DNA of 64,000 bases from Cyanobacteria bacterium TGS_CYA1 (GTDB lineage Bacteria > Cyanobacteriota > Vampirovibrionia > Obscuribacterales > Obscuribacteraceae): positions 186,001 through 250,000 of the forward strand of contig JAHCIQ010000001.1 in NCBI GenBank assembly GCA_026129135.1. The letters are read 5' to 3'. This document shows, one piece after another, positions 35,556 through 44,730 of the stretch. Under the pieces are notes generated by a model, which saw nothing but the letters and a program-made list of their open reading frames with translations, made no database searches and was not told the DNA's origin. The stretch's first letter is position 1, and the number at the start of each line of letters is the position of its first letter. The translations under genes were made by a program, and so were the position numbers.

Positions 35556-37874
35556 TTACTCTTTTGCTTCTGTGCAATTGATAACGATTTCGTTGTCTTT
35601 TGCATCGACTTCTGTGCTGCCACCATTTTGCAATTTGCCAAAGAGCAGTTCTTCGGATAAGGGCTCACGCAGCTTTTGTTGGATGAGGCGACCCATTGGA
35701 CGGGCACCGTAAAGCTTGTCGAAACCATTTTTTGTGAACCACTCGACTGCAGCGTCGGTAATGGTCAGTTTTACTTTTTTGGCTTCGAGTTGTTTCGTCA
35801 CTTCGCCAACGAATTTGTCGACCACTTGTTTGATATCGCGAACAGTCAATTGATTGAATACGACCCAGGCGTCGAGCCTGTTTCTGAATTCAGGACTGAA
35901 TGTACGTTCGATAGCTTCTTTGCCACGACTCTTGCCTGGTGTCATATTTATTTTGGCACCAAAAGTAGTGTCGTCTTCTTTGGGTTGGAACCCGACTCCA
36001 AGGCTGGTCATTTCTCTGGCACCAGCATTGGTGGTCATGATTAAAATGACGTTTCTAAAGTCAGCCTTCTTGCCGAAATTGTCTGTCAGTGCGGCATGAT
36101 CCATGACCTGGAGCAAAATGTTATAGAGGTCGAAGTGTGCTTTTTCGATTTCGTCGAGCAGAATTACACAATGTGGATGTTTGATAACAGCGTCGGTAAG
36201 TTGACCACCCTGGTCGTATCCGACATAACCTGGAGGAGCCCCAATCAAGCGTGAAACAGTATGCTTCTCGCTGAATTCGCTCATGTCGAATCGAATCATT
36301 TCAATGCCCTGAATCTTGGCCAGCTGTTTTGCAAGTTCGGTTTTACCTACACCAGTAGGACCTGAAAACAAGAACGAACCAATCGGTTTGGTCAGATTAC
36401 CAAGCCCAGAGCGAGACAGTTTGATGATTTTCACTATCTGCTCGATGGCGTGATCTTGACCGTAAATTACAGCTTTCAGTTCGGATTCTAGATTTTGCAA
36501 ACGCACTTTGTCTTTGGCCGAAACCGACTTGACCGGTACTCGGGCAATTGATGCAACAATACTTTCTACATCGTCTAAAGTAACTTCAGCAGTTTTGTTT
36601 TCGTTTTCAGGGCGCAGTTTGATATGCGCGCCAACTTCGTCCATGACGTCGATAGCTTTGTCTGGCAAGAATTTTTCGTTGATGTGTTTTGCTGCAAGTT
36701 CAGCTATCGCTGTGATTATTTCGTCTGAATAAGTGACTTTGTGGTGGTCTTCATAATAGTGCTTGAGACCGCGCAAAATGCTCATGGTCTCTTCGATACT
36801 GGGCTCTACCACTTCCACTTTTTCGAATCGACGAGCAAGCGCTTTGTCTTTTTCGACCGATTGTTTGTAATCTTGAAACGTGGTCGAGCCGATACAGCGC
36901 AAGCTTCCAGATGCAAGAGCTGGTTTTAGAATACTTGCCGCATCGATAAAGCTGCCATTTTCTTTGCCAGCGCCAACGATTGTCTGGATTTCATCGATAA
37001 ATAATATCGCTCCAGGCTTGGCGTGAAGCTCGGCAATTACTTGCTTGAGCCGTTTTTCCATCTCACCTTTGAACGCTGCACCAGCAAGGATAGAACTCAT
37101 TTCAAGTCCATAAACTTCGGCTGTTTGAAGCGCTTTTGGGACATCGCCATTATGAATCTTGAGGGCAAGACCTTCTGCAATGGCTGTTTTTCCAACGCCA
37201 GCCTCACCCACCAGAAGTGGATTATTTTTTCTGCGTCTGGCAAGAATCTGAATCACTCGATTCACTTCTTTTTCGCGTCCGACTAAATGGTCTATTTGTT
37301 TGTTTGCTGCCTTTTCGAGCAGATTAGTGCAAAATGCTTCGATGGCTGAGAGTTGTTGTTCTTCTTCCTCGTCTTCGCCGCCGCCAGCGCCGTCGCTGCG
37401 TATGTGTTCGTTATCGCCATATTCTGCCGATACACCATTGTTGTTTTTTGTTATGCCATGCGAAATGTAACTGAGAATATCTAAGCGCGAGATTCCATGC
37501 GATTCTAAAAGATAAGTTGCATAAGATCTTTTCTCGTCGAAAAAGGCTGCCAGAATATTTCCTGCATCGATGTTCGCTTGACCAGACGAGCGTGCTTGAA
37601 TGACTGCGCGCTGGAAGATACGCTCGTATGAAGCTGTTTGAGACAAAACATATTCAGAACTATCGCTCATCGATTCATAAGTTTCATCCATGAAAGCAAT
37701 CAGCTCTTTTTTCATGGCTTTAGGTTTGCCACCACATTTAGTGATAACTTCTTTGCCGACCTTATCGTCTAAAAGTGCAAGCAGCAAATGCTCCAGCGTT
37801 AAATACTCGTGTCTACGCCTGATGGCTTCGTTAGCCGCGTTGTTGATTGCTTTTTCCAGTTCTTGCGTTAACAT
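35556..37874 (-). CDS. clpA: ATP-dependent Clp unfoldase ClpA, 772 aa
   Basis: Class I AAA+ unfoldase that feeds substrates to ClpP. Starting at the ATG at 37874 (MLTQELEKAINNAANEAIRR), the N domain is at 1-145, D1 Walker A 'GEAGVGKT' at 223-230 with Walker B 'ILFIDEIQ' at 290-297, and D2 Walker A 'GPTGVGKT' at 505-512. The short D1-D2 junction, without a ClpB-type coiled middle domain, identifies ClpA. It follows clpS with a two-base gap. An upstream in-frame start inside clpS would add eight residues and is unlikely. Confidence 0.95.
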   Translation of the reverse strand: MLTQELEKAINNAANEAIRRRHEYLTLEHLLLALLDDKVGKEVITKCGGKPKAMKKELIAFMDETYESMSDSSEYVLSQTASYERIFQRAVIQARSSGQANIDAGNILAAFFDEKRSYATYLLESHGISRLDILSYISHGITKNNNGVSAEYGDNEHIRSDGAGGGEDEEEEQQLSAIEAFCTNLLEKAANKQIDHLVGREKEVNRVIQILARRRKNNPLLVGEAGVGKTAIAEGLALKIHNGDVPKALQTAEVYGLEMSSILAGAAFKGEMEKRLKQVIAELHAKPGAILFIDEIQTIVGAGKENGSFIDAASILKPALASGSLRCIGSTTFQDYKQSVEKDKALARRFEKVEVVEPSIEETMSILRGLKHYYEDHHKVTYSDEIITAIAELAAKHINEKFLPDKAIDVMDEVGAHIKLRPENENKTAEVTLDDVESIVASIARVPVKSVSAKDKVRLQNLESELKAVIYGQDHAIEQIVKIIKLSRSGLGNLTKPIGSFLFSGPTGVGKTELAKQLAKIQGIEMIRFDMSEFSEKHTVSRLIGAPPGYVGYDQGGQLTDAVIKHPHCVILLDEIEKAHFDLYNILLQVMDHAALTDNFGKKADFRNVILIMTTNAGAREMTSLGVGFQPKEDDTTFGAKINMTPGKSRGKEAIERTFSPEFRNRLDAWVVFNQLTVRDIKQVVDKFVGEVTKQLEAKKVKLTITDAAVEWFTKNGFDKLYGARPMGRLIQQKLREPLSEELLFGKLQNGGSTEVDAKDNEIVINCTEAKE

Positions 37875-37876
37875 TT

Positions 37877-38227
37877 TTATTCGGGTTCCGTGCTGCACAT
37901 GAGGGGGAATTCGTTTTCTCGTGCCGTATCAATAACTTTTTTGACTTTGGCTTCGGCAATTTCGTAGGTGTACACACCTGCAATTCCAATGCCTTGTTGG
38001 TGAACATCGAGCATTATTCTTACTGCGTCTTCCTCCGTTTTTTGGAAGACAGTCACTAATATAAAGACTACGAACTCCATGGTGGTGTAATCGTCGTTAT
38101 GCAGCAAAACCTTGTACAGGGGCGGCTTTTTAACCTTTTCTTTGGTTTTGGTCTGGCTCGAAGTCCCGGGTGTGCCTTGTGTACCTGTCCCTGTCCCCTG
38201 TCCGCCGCTCAGTCTTATCTCTAACAT
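37877..38227 (-). CDS. clpS: Clp adaptor protein ClpS, 116 aa
   Basis: Delivers N-degron substrates to ClpA. The core '[20 protein letters not shown]' and '[17 protein letters not shown]' contain the conserved substrate-pocket Asn-Asp pair and the ClpA-binding strand. A flexible Gly/Thr-rich N-terminal tail (about 8-30) precedes the folded domain, as in other ClpS proteins. Gene order clpS-clpA is the standard one. Confidence 0.94.
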   Translation of the reverse strand: MLEIRLSGGQGTGTGTQGTPGTSSQTKTKEKVKKPPLYKVLLHNDDYTTMEFVVFILVTVFQKTEEDAVRIMLDVHQQGIGIAGVYTYEIAEAKVKKVIDTARENEFPLMCSTEPE

Positions 38228-38380
38228 ATCGTCTCTTATAACCTATATAGGCTATTTTACCCAAATCTCCAGGCGAATTCCCGTGGCTCGAAAGGTAAAC
38301 AGGCATGGGCTCTTGCGATTCTGATAAATCTTACTGTCGTCTCGTGCATCTTTTTTCTCAATTGGAATTAGATAAATATG

Positions 38381-38980
38381 CTAAATTGCGACGGTTCGGC
38401 TGTACCCGCAACTCACATCGATTTCTATGTGACTTTCGTCGACTTTGTGAAAAATAACGGCATGCTCTGAATAAATCTCCTTGCTCAGGCATACTCCAGG
38501 CAAAATATTGGTTTCAACGCAAAGGCATTCGAACTCGTCTCTCAAACGAAAAGCTAAGTGTGTGTACACAACTACATTTTTATTTCCAACCTTTACAGGT
38601 TCTCCTCGTTTGATGGTCGAACCTCGGATAAAGTCCATTATTACAAGTGGTGCGGTGAAGAGTGTTACCAGAGAGAATAGAACGATACTTGTAATTTGAA
38701 CCAAACGTATTCTTTTCAAAAACGACATCACGAACATAAAGACACCAACTGGCGGAAAAAACATCTGAATTGGTCCTGAAATTAAGAGTATGCGGTTCGT
38801 GTACTTTTGGGGAAGAAGCAAGCAGGCAAGTGACACTAGAGGAAAAAGAAAATTTACGTTCTGCTGTAAATTAAACGATTTAGGATCAGTAAAAACAACA
38901 GTTCCAAAGCAAAACACCAGACCGTAGCACACTAGCCATAGCAGTATTGCAGTTAAAAATTCAGTTTGAGTTTTATTCAA
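38381..38980 (-). CDS. Membrane protein of unknown function, 199 aa
   Basis: Four hydrophobic segments are visible at about 8-30, 42-58, 65-90 and 96-117. They are followed by a soluble C-terminal domain (about 118-199) rich in beta-type residues and with three cysteines. No family is recognised. The gene and its upstream neighbour (91 aa, 19-nt gap) form a small minus-strand pair. Base composition looks more A/T-rich than in the clp genes. Confidence 0.62.
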   Translation of the reverse strand: MNKTQTEFLTAILLWLVCYGLVFCFGTVVFTDPKSFNLQQNVNFLFPLVSLACLLLPQKYTNRILLISGPIQMFFPPVGVFMFVMSFLKRIRLVQITSIVLFSLVTLFTAPLVIMDFIRGSTIKRGEPVKVGNKNVVVYTHLAFRLRDEFECLCVETNILPGVCLSKEIYSEHAVIFHKVDESHIEIDVSCGYSRTVAI

Positions 38981-38999
38981 AACATGATCACGCTAAAGA

Positions 39000-39275
39000 C
39001 TATTTCTTTGATAAGTCGTCACGGTTGAAACCGCGCGACTCGACTTCTTTAAGGATGTCCTCTTCGGTAATTTCGTTTTCCTCCATCGCGCTACGGCAGA
39101 TCTGGCGCCAAGGCGCTTTTGCTATTGCTTGACGAACTATAACTTCGAATACTGTGTCTCGTCGCTTAGAGCTCTTGCCACAATGTGGACAGAAAGCATC
39201 TTTATTTTCGATTTTTTGCTTGCAGTTTGCGCAGACCACCTTTGTCTCCTCTGGTTTATGAACATCTATGTTCAC
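39000..39275 (-). CDS. Small zinc-ribbon protein, 91 aa
   Basis: Two CxxC pairs (C15-x-x-C18 and C29-x-x-C32) form a zinc ribbon of the 'CANCKQKI...FCPHCGK' type. A helical C-terminal region (about 42-88) follows. This suggests a metal-binding protein that may contact nucleic acid or protein; nothing more specific can be said. It precedes the 199-aa membrane protein. Confidence 0.65.
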   Translation of the reverse strand: MNIDVHKPEETKVVCANCKQKIENKDAFCPHCGKSSKRRDTVFEVIVRQAIAKAPWRQICRSAMEENEITEEDILKEVESRGFNRDDLSKK

Positions 39276-39463
39276 GTTTATACAATATATCCACTTGGTT
39301 TAATTTGCGAATAAAAATTTTTCGTGATAACGTAGCAGTATGAATAGAAATCACCAACGATATCAAAGCTCGCATTTGCGCCGTTATTATCGCGGCTAGG
39401 CATTTGGCTTTGTTGTTTTTGTGTTGATATTCAAAGACTTTTGATTTGAAAACTTTGCGACAA

Positions 39464-39523
39464 AGCGTTTGAGCGTTTTAGTTTTGGTCACCAAATGTGG
39501 TGCCTGATTTTATTCGCTCAATT
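39464..39523 (+). repeat. Direct repeat, copy A (before tRNA-Tyr)
   Basis: An AGCGTTTGAGC block, nine bases, then TTGGTCACCA and a T-rich stretch ending CTCAATT. The same blocks recur at 40431-40484 with nearly the same spacing. The two copies bracket the tRNA and the GNAT gene. The rest of the non-coding stretch 39276-39534 shows only a doubtful 18-codon ORF starting at 39340. Confidence 0.6.
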
Positions 39524-39534
39524 AATCACAATAT

Positions 39535-39617
39535 CGGCGAGTGGCAGAGTGGGTGATTGCGCCTGCCTGTAGAGCAGGACTGTTAAAAGCGCGTAGGTTC
39601 GAATCCTACCTCGCCGA
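39535..39617 (+). tRNA. tRNA-Tyr (anticodon GTA)
   Basis: Acceptor arms CGGCGAG (39535-39541) and CTCGCCG (39610-39616) pair perfectly, with A73 as discriminator. The anticodon arm CCTGC-CTGTAGA-GCAGG places GTA in the loop. A long variable arm, typical of bacterial tRNA-Tyr, and a T arm GTAGG-TTCGAAT-CCTAC follow. CCA is not encoded. Confidence 0.95.
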
Positions 39618-39629
39618 GATCAAAAGGTT

Positions 39630-40439
39630 ATGTCGATAAATCAAGCTACACCAGAGCAAGCAATTAGCATAGTGAAAGTTGATATTTCGTCAATCTCGAA
39701 GTATCGATATCAATACCTGAATGAGCTACCTTTAGCACAAGAATTCTACGTTGAAGGCTTAGTGAAGAGCTCTGTCTGTTATGAGATTTATGCAGAGAAG
39801 CAATTTGCCGGTTACGCATTAATTCACGACAAAGTCATTGTTGAGTTTTATCTAACTAAATCTATGACTGGCATTGCAAGAAACGCCATGACGAGTTTGA
39901 TATCAGAGACAGCTTCCACCAGTTCGTTATGCAAATCGTTCGATCAATTGTTTCTTGACACTTGTAACCAGATATTTAATCGCAAAGAGATCGTGGGTTA
40001 TTTGTATCGTAACTTTGAAACTTCTCAAACGCCTGAATTGGTTAATCTCAATTTGGTTGTTGAACCTGTTACTACCTCTGATTTGCAATCGATTCTGTCA
40101 ATTGACTGTCAGTTTTTTGCAGATGAGGATGAGGTCAAAACATACTTCGAGCCAGACTCACGCATATTTAAATTCACCGCTCGAGATGAACTTGTGGGCT
40201 GTGGGATAATCAAGCAAGTGATTCCAGGAATGAATGATTATGACATAGGTTATGTGGTATCGCCCGAGCATCGGCAAAAGGGTGTCGCAACTTATATTGC
40301 AACTCAGTTGAGGAACTATTGCATTGAGCAAGGATGGAATCCAATCGCTGGATGTTCCAGTGAAAACATCGCATCTAGAAAGACGCTTGAGAGAGCAGGC
40401 TTTAGTGCTGCCTACACTCTTCTAAAATGGAGCGTTTGA
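39630..40439 (+). CDS. GNAT acetyltransferase with degenerate N-terminal domain, 269 aa
   Basis: The C-terminal half (about 140-268) is a GNAT domain: 'YDIGYVVSPEHRQKGVATYI' carries the acetyl-CoA loop (QKGVAT), and 'ENIASRKTLERAGFSAAY' is the usual final motif. The N-terminal half has a similar alpha/beta pattern but lacks the loop and may be a degenerate GNAT copy. The ATG is only 12 nt after the tRNA-Tyr end, so both may share one transcript. The last codons lie in direct repeat copy B. Substrate unknown. Confidence 0.82.
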   Translation: MSINQATPEQAISIVKVDISSISKYRYQYLNELPLAQEFYVEGLVKSSVCYEIYAEKQFAGYALIHDKVIVEFYLTKSMTGIARNAMTSLISETASTSSLCKSFDQLFLDTCNQIFNRKEIVGYLYRNFETSQTPELVNLNLVVEPVTTSDLQSILSIDCQFFADEDEVKTYFEPDSRIFKFTARDELVGCGIIKQVIPGMNDYDIGYVVSPEHRQKGVATYIATQLRNYCIEQGWNPIAGCSSENIASRKTLERAGFSAAYTLLKWSV

Positions 40440-40484
40440 GCAATGTGGATGTTGGTCACCATATTTGGTATCGTTTACTCAATT
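40431..40484 (+). repeat. Direct repeat, copy B (end of GNAT gene)
   Basis: Matches copy A at 39464-39523: AGCGTTTGAGC, ten bases, TTGGTCACCA, then a T-rich stretch and CTCAATT. It overlaps the last three codons and stop of the GNAT gene and the -35 box of the next promoter. Confidence 0.6.
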
Positions 40485-40511
40485 GAACCAGTCATGCAGG
40501 TATGTTAGAAT
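40483..40511 (+). promoter_or_regulatory. Promoter of the kelch-protein gene
   Basis: TTGAAC (40483-40488) and TAGAAT (40506-40511) with a 17-bp spacer form a good sigma-70-type promoter. The predicted start of transcription is about 30 nt before the ATG at 40549. Confidence 0.6.
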
Positions 40512-40548
40512 TCTCGAATTGAAATTTGAATGAGTGGGTTGATTTAAA

Positions 40549-41496
40549 ATGTCCAAGCAAGAAGGCGCTAAGCGGTATCCAAGTGTTCTGGCGTGGTTGG
40601 GCGTGCTTTTGTTTTCTGCTATATCCATTCTACTTTCTTACGGTCCAAACGCGGCTCGTGGCACACCAAAACTTTACGACTATGCGACCGAGCCTATTGT
40701 TCAACATTCTATGGTGACTAACCCGCCGGGTTATCCAAGCGGAATGTATTTCATTTCTGAATCGTACAAGATTGACGGTCGACCGCTTGTGTACGAGCCC
40801 AAAGACGTTCATTATGTTTTGCCTTTTTCGACCTTTTCTAATACGGTTTGCACTGCGGCCGGAAATCTAGCCTTCGTAAATCCTATTCCCGGAAAGAAAA
40901 ATCCAGTCATTTGTCTAACTGGAAGAAATGCCCGATTTTCGAGCGAGCTTGGAGAATACCGCAAGGAAAGCCGATTAACTCTGCTCAATGACGACAAGTT
41001 ACTCATCACGGGCGGTTACAAGCTCGATGGAACTCCATCTGATACTATCGACATTTTTGATACGCTTAAAATGAAGTTTGAACCGTCGTTGGGCAAGTTA
41101 AACATCGCTAGAGCTGAGCACAGCGTTGCTAAATTGAACAACGGAAATATATTAGTCGCAGGCGGCATCACGACCAAAGATCTCTCTGACTCGGGATTTA
41201 ATTACACTTCAACTATCGAGTTAATTGATCTCACTAAGAAAACGATTACGCTTGTCGGTCAGATGCACCAGGCTAGAGCAAATGCTGCGATGAATGTGAT
41301 AGGAATAGATAAGTGCGTGATTCGCAATGGACAGTTTTTAGATAAAGATACGGCTCAAGCAGACAAAAGTAATCCCAATAACATTGAAGCCTGGGAAATG
41401 TATGAGGGCAAAACATCAGCATCTAAGAAAGGACCTTATCCTCCTCAGTCGTATATCTGGTGTTTGATGGAGCTTCGCAAAAAATATCTTAAATGA
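40549..41496 (+). CDS. Kelch-repeat protein with N-terminal anchor, 315 aa
   Basis: A hydrophobic segment at about 12-31 anchors or exports the protein. Kelch-type units follow: 'LLNDDKLLITGGYKLDG', 'RAEHSVAKLNNGNILVAGGI' and 'MHQARANAAMNVI', with the typical GG doublets and spaced aromatic residues. They predict a partial beta-propeller. With about 280 mature residues it may be an incomplete propeller. No oxidase residues are seen. It probably mediates binding outside the cytoplasm. Confidence 0.7.
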   Translation: MSKQEGAKRYPSVLAWLGVLLFSAISILLSYGPNAARGTPKLYDYATEPIVQHSMVTNPPGYPSGMYFISESYKIDGRPLVYEPKDVHYVLPFSTFSNTVCTAAGNLAFVNPIPGKKNPVICLTGRNARFSSELGEYRKESRLTLLNDDKLLITGGYKLDGTPSDTIDIFDTLKMKFEPSLGKLNIARAEHSVAKLNNGNILVAGGITTKDLSDSGFNYTSTIELIDLTKKTITLVGQMHQARANAAMNVIGIDKCVIRNGQFLDKDTAQADKSNPNNIEAWEMYEGKTSASKKGPYPPQSYIWCLMELRKKYLK

Positions 41497-41516
41497 TGAT
41501 AATCCGAAGATGCAGG

Positions 41517-42407
41517 CTACCGTTTCTTTTTTGCCATCTTGATACGCTTTTCGTGAGCCGCTTTTCTTTGCAGAAACCTTTTTGTCTTCATTGCAGATTC
41601 ATTTTCATTCCAGGCTTTAGCATCCATGTATTTGAGAACATTTTTCAGTTGGTCGGCATATTTCGGACCAAGCTGCTTATTCAGAATAATTGCTCGATTT
41701 GCAAATTTCTGAAGCGCTGAATCGTTATCATCTTGAGAGCTTTGATGAATGGATTCAACCCCGGCATTGTAAAGATCTGCTTGGACCGGCAAGCTTACTT
41801 TGTGAGTTGCAATGAATTGATCGGCTAGCGTGAACGCATGGACAGCATCACTACTGTACATGTTGTCTCTAAAGCAGACTCCATATGCTTTCAATGATTT
41901 GACTATAAAGTCTGGATTTGAATTGGCAACTCTGCCAGAACTAATGAACTCATCGCACACGTCCCAGGCTTTGCGCGCCTCTTCTACCGGGATGAAACTT
42001 ATTCCATACATCAGTTGACCCATTTCGCTTTCGATACTTTTCTCACCAAATCTCTCAACGCAAGCTTGCTTTACTTCGGCGCAAAGCTCATGGCGAGCAG
42101 TTTCTTGGTCGTAGAACGTTTCACCAAGGGTCTCCATCAACACAATAAGAAGCTTTTGCCAATCGCTCGATAAGACCGTTTTGTCAGTAATTGTGTTCCT
42201 AACATATGTTTTTAAATCATCGTTGCTAGCATTTTTAAATGCCTGTGCAAGCTTGCCGACTGGAGTCTTTCGGAATTCTATCAATGATTTGGGAAGTGGC
42301 AATTTTGGCTCATCGCAAAAGGCTTGTGGAACGCTTATTGAACTGACCGCCATTAAAATTAAGAAACAAAGAATGATGCGAGCGAAGATGGAGAGTTTAC
42401 TTTGCAT
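41517..42407 (-). CDS. Secreted alpha-helical protein, 296 aa
   Basis: A signal peptide (about 1-31, ending PQAFC) precedes an all-helical chain with TPR-like alternation ('YSSDAVHAFTLADQFIATHK', 'LPVQADLYNAGVESIHQ') and a very basic tail (KRIKMAKKKR). No enzyme motif is visible. Its ATG lies 11 nt inside the end of the serpin gene, so it is translationally coupled to it and probably works with it. It converges on the kelch gene with a 20-nt gap. Confidence 0.68.
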   Translation of the reverse strand: MQSKLSIFARIILCFLILMAVSSISVPQAFCDEPKLPLPKSLIEFRKTPVGKLAQAFKNASNDDLKTYVRNTITDKTVLSSDWQKLLIVLMETLGETFYDQETARHELCAEVKQACVERFGEKSIESEMGQLMYGISFIPVEEARKAWDVCDEFISSGRVANSNPDFIVKSLKAYGVCFRDNMYSSDAVHAFTLADQFIATHKVSLPVQADLYNAGVESIHQSSQDDNDSALQKFANRAIILNKQLGPKYADQLKNVLKYMDAKAWNENESAMKTKRFLQRKAAHEKRIKMAKKKR

Positions 42408-44730
42408 GTTTCATTTCCCTTTCCCAGTCCTCTTGTTCTTGTCTCCTGAGTTCCTCTCTGAATAAAATATTGTCCATCTCGCACAACCGCTTCCATTTTG
42501 TAAGTAGGTTAGTATAAGAATTGCAAGTGTTTTTGCAACTATTTAGTGTGCCAGCAAGTTCGTTAGCTTCGCTAGTGCGACCGAGCGTTTTTAAAGTCGC
42601 GACTAATAAAGCTGCGTGTGTTGAAACCGACTCACTATCTCTGTCTTCAAATTGGTTGAGAATGGAAAGTTCCAAAAAAGGTATAGCTTTTGCAGGCTGT
42701 TTTGTCTCTAAATATAGGTTCGCAAGCTTGAATTGTTGAAGTCCGAGATCATCGTGACCGCTGCTTTGGTAAGTCGGATGCCAGTTCAAAAATGCTTGTT
42801 TCTTTTGCTTGAGCAGCTGCATTGCTGCAGTGTCTTTTGTCAATACTCTTAGACTGTTCTTGTAGTTATTCATGAACTGTCTGAAATCGATATTGGCTGA
42901 TCTGTCGGGAATTCCAATAGTAGTAGGCTTGCGGCGCCACGCTCCATAGTGCCATTCCTTTTGTCGTGCTCTGTCCCTTATCGATTCTTTCAGAACCGAT
43001 TCCTTGGCCGCTAAAAGGCGCGCTCTGTCTTCATGTAGTTCGATAAGATGTTTGTCGCATTGCTCAAAAATATTCTCCCAGTTCCACCATTCATCAATTT
43101 GTCGGTTTTTACGAGCGGAGGTCGAATGTTCATCAAAATAGAGATTCACAAGCTGCTTGATGATTTCTATCGCAGAATCTTTTTTACCTAGTTTCAATTC
43201 GATTTCAAGGTGTTTTGAGAGGTCCATGTCTAAACGAAAAGTAGAACTGGATGACGTATCTGAGACCTTAGTCAGTGCGATGATTTTGTTGGAATACTCT
43301 CTTGCTTTCTTGTATTCTGCTTGTGAAACGAAATAGTCGCGCGCCAGAGTGTAATTGTACTGAAGTCCACGAATGGAAGTTTCGTCGGCTTTATTCTTAT
43401 ATGCAAGTTCTGATTCTTCAATTCTATTTTTGAATTCCTGCTCTATTTTTTGCGCTGACTCTATGTCTCTTTCAGGATTACGAATAATTCCGGCAAGCAG
43501 AATCGCTTTGCTATCATTGTCGCGAATTATCATTAGGAAAGGTTTGTCCACAACTAAGTTGAAAGGATGTTGTTCTTCGAGACCTCCAAGAGACATAACA
43601 ACTTGTGTGAAAGCTGCGGCTTCGGTTCCACGCTCATTTACTTTGAGCTTTAATTTCTGAGAGAAATCGGTGATGTAAGCTGGTTTGATATTCGCCATTG
43701 CTGAAAAGTCTGCTTTAGGCGTAAATGCGTCCTGAACTTTCAGTTTTAGAAGAGGTGGGATAAAGGAAGAATCAGCAGTTAGAGCAAACCGAGGAAGCGC
43801 CAAAGAACCACATTTGTATTGCATGGCATCTATACGCTCATTTATTTTTGACGCAGTCAATTTCGCCAGAATTTTTTCTGGAGTGTTTCCATTCTTGGGA
43901 AGTATAATGAACATCGAGAATGGCGCACGTCGTGCTTTCTCTCCTGCCAGGTATGAAAGTCCTAAAATTTGATCTTCGGCGGATTCGCCATATAAGGCGC
44001 GCTGGCTGAAAAAGCCTTGATGCATCATGTCGACAGTCATTGGCGTATTATCGCTCTTAATGAAATTCTCTGTTTTCGTTTTGACGGGCTCGAATTGAGC
44101 GCTCCAGAGCGCTTTGAAATAGAGAACGTTGATTACACCAACACTTGAGGGGCTTATATCTTCTGATTTAAGGATAATCATGTTTTTTGATTTTTCTTTC
44201 ACCCATTCGATAATTTGTGCGCTCAAAATATTAGGTGTGCTCGCAGTCTGCATTGAGCCGTCAAATTGTTTCTGATACCGCTCTTCGAAGGAAGCATCAA
44301 ATTTCACATCGTTTGGTGAGTAGACAGAGCTGGCAAGTGTCAGATCAACTTCTGGTACTCCTCTTGTAATGTATTTATAAACTTTGGAGCATTCCGCAGC
44401 CGAAAAACTTTTATCTGGAGAGAGGGCTTGTAGTAATTGGTCTTGAGTTGCTCCTTTTGCTCCGTCTGTTAGGACCGAAGTGCACGCTGTCAGACCAATC
44501 GGTGCTATGACCACATTGTCGTTTTTGTTCTTTTCTTGTACAAGTTCTTTCAGAATTCTGAGAGAAAAATCGTTTAGTTTAGTAGCCGCGCTTTTAACAT
44601 CTGCGGGACAGTTATCGTCAGAGGGTGTCTTGCCTGTGTCTGCGTATACATAGTTTTTGCTGTTGCTGATAAGTACGAGCGATAGAGAAATCGCTGCTAC
44701 TAGCGTGTTTCTTTTCAGCATATTAGACAC
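42397..44730 (-). CDS. Secreted serpin fused to a TPR-like helical domain, 777 aa
   Basis: GTG start with GAGGA seven bases before it, then a signal peptide (about 5-31). Residues 45-418 are a serpin, the suicide protease inhibitor fold: 'NVVIAPIGLTACTSVLTDGA' is the helix-B signature, and 'KVNERGTEAAAF' (363-374) is the hinge of an inhibitory reactive loop, with small residues at P12-P10. 'VVDKPFLMIIRDN' and 'ILLAGIIRNP' form the C-terminal signature. Counting from the hinge Glu366, the scissile bond falls near L381-G382-G383. Residues 420-777 are helical and partly TPR-like, an unusual extension. The target protease is unknown; the calpain-like and metalloprotease-like genes in this window are candidates only by proximity. 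Confidence 0.9.
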   Translation of the reverse strand: MSNMLKRNTLVAAISLSLVLISNSKNYVYADTGKTPSDDNCPADVKSAATKLNDFSLRILKELVQEKNKNDNVVIAPIGLTACTSVLTDGAKGATQDQLLQALSPDKSFSAAECSKVYKYITRGVPEVDLTLASSVYSPNDVKFDASFEERYQKQFDGSMQTASTPNILSAQIIEWVKEKSKNMIILKSEDISPSSVGVINVLYFKALWSAQFEPVKTKTENFIKSDNTPMTVDMMHQGFFSQRALYGESAEDQILGLSYLAGEKARRAPFSMFIILPKNGNTPEKILAKLTASKINERIDAMQYKCGSLALPRFALTADSSFIPPLLKLKVQDAFTPKADFSAMANIKPAYITDFSQKLKLKVNERGTEAAAFTQVVMSLGGLEEQHPFNLVVDKPFLMIIRDNDSKAILLAGIIRNPERDIESAQKIEQEFKNRIEESELAYKNKADETSIRGLQYNYTLARDYFVSQAEYKKAREYSNKIIALTKVSDTSSSSTFRLDMDLSKHLEIELKLGKKDSAIEIIKQLVNLYFDEHSTSARKNRQIDEWWNWENIFEQCDKHLIELHEDRARLLAAKESVLKESIRDRARQKEWHYGAWRRKPTTIGIPDRSANIDFRQFMNNYKNSLRVLTKDTAAMQLLKQKKQAFLNWHPTYQSSGHDDLGLQQFKLANLYLETKQPAKAIPFLELSILNQFEDRDSESVSTHAALLVATLKTLGRTSEANELAGTLNSCKNTCNSYTNLLTKWKRLCEMDNILFREELRRQEQEDWEREMKHAK

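Noticed and set aside
39340-39399. An 18-codon Arg/Tyr-rich ORF (MNRNHQRYQSSHLRRYYRG)
   Set aside because: There is no ribosome site and it is too short to support without conservation data.
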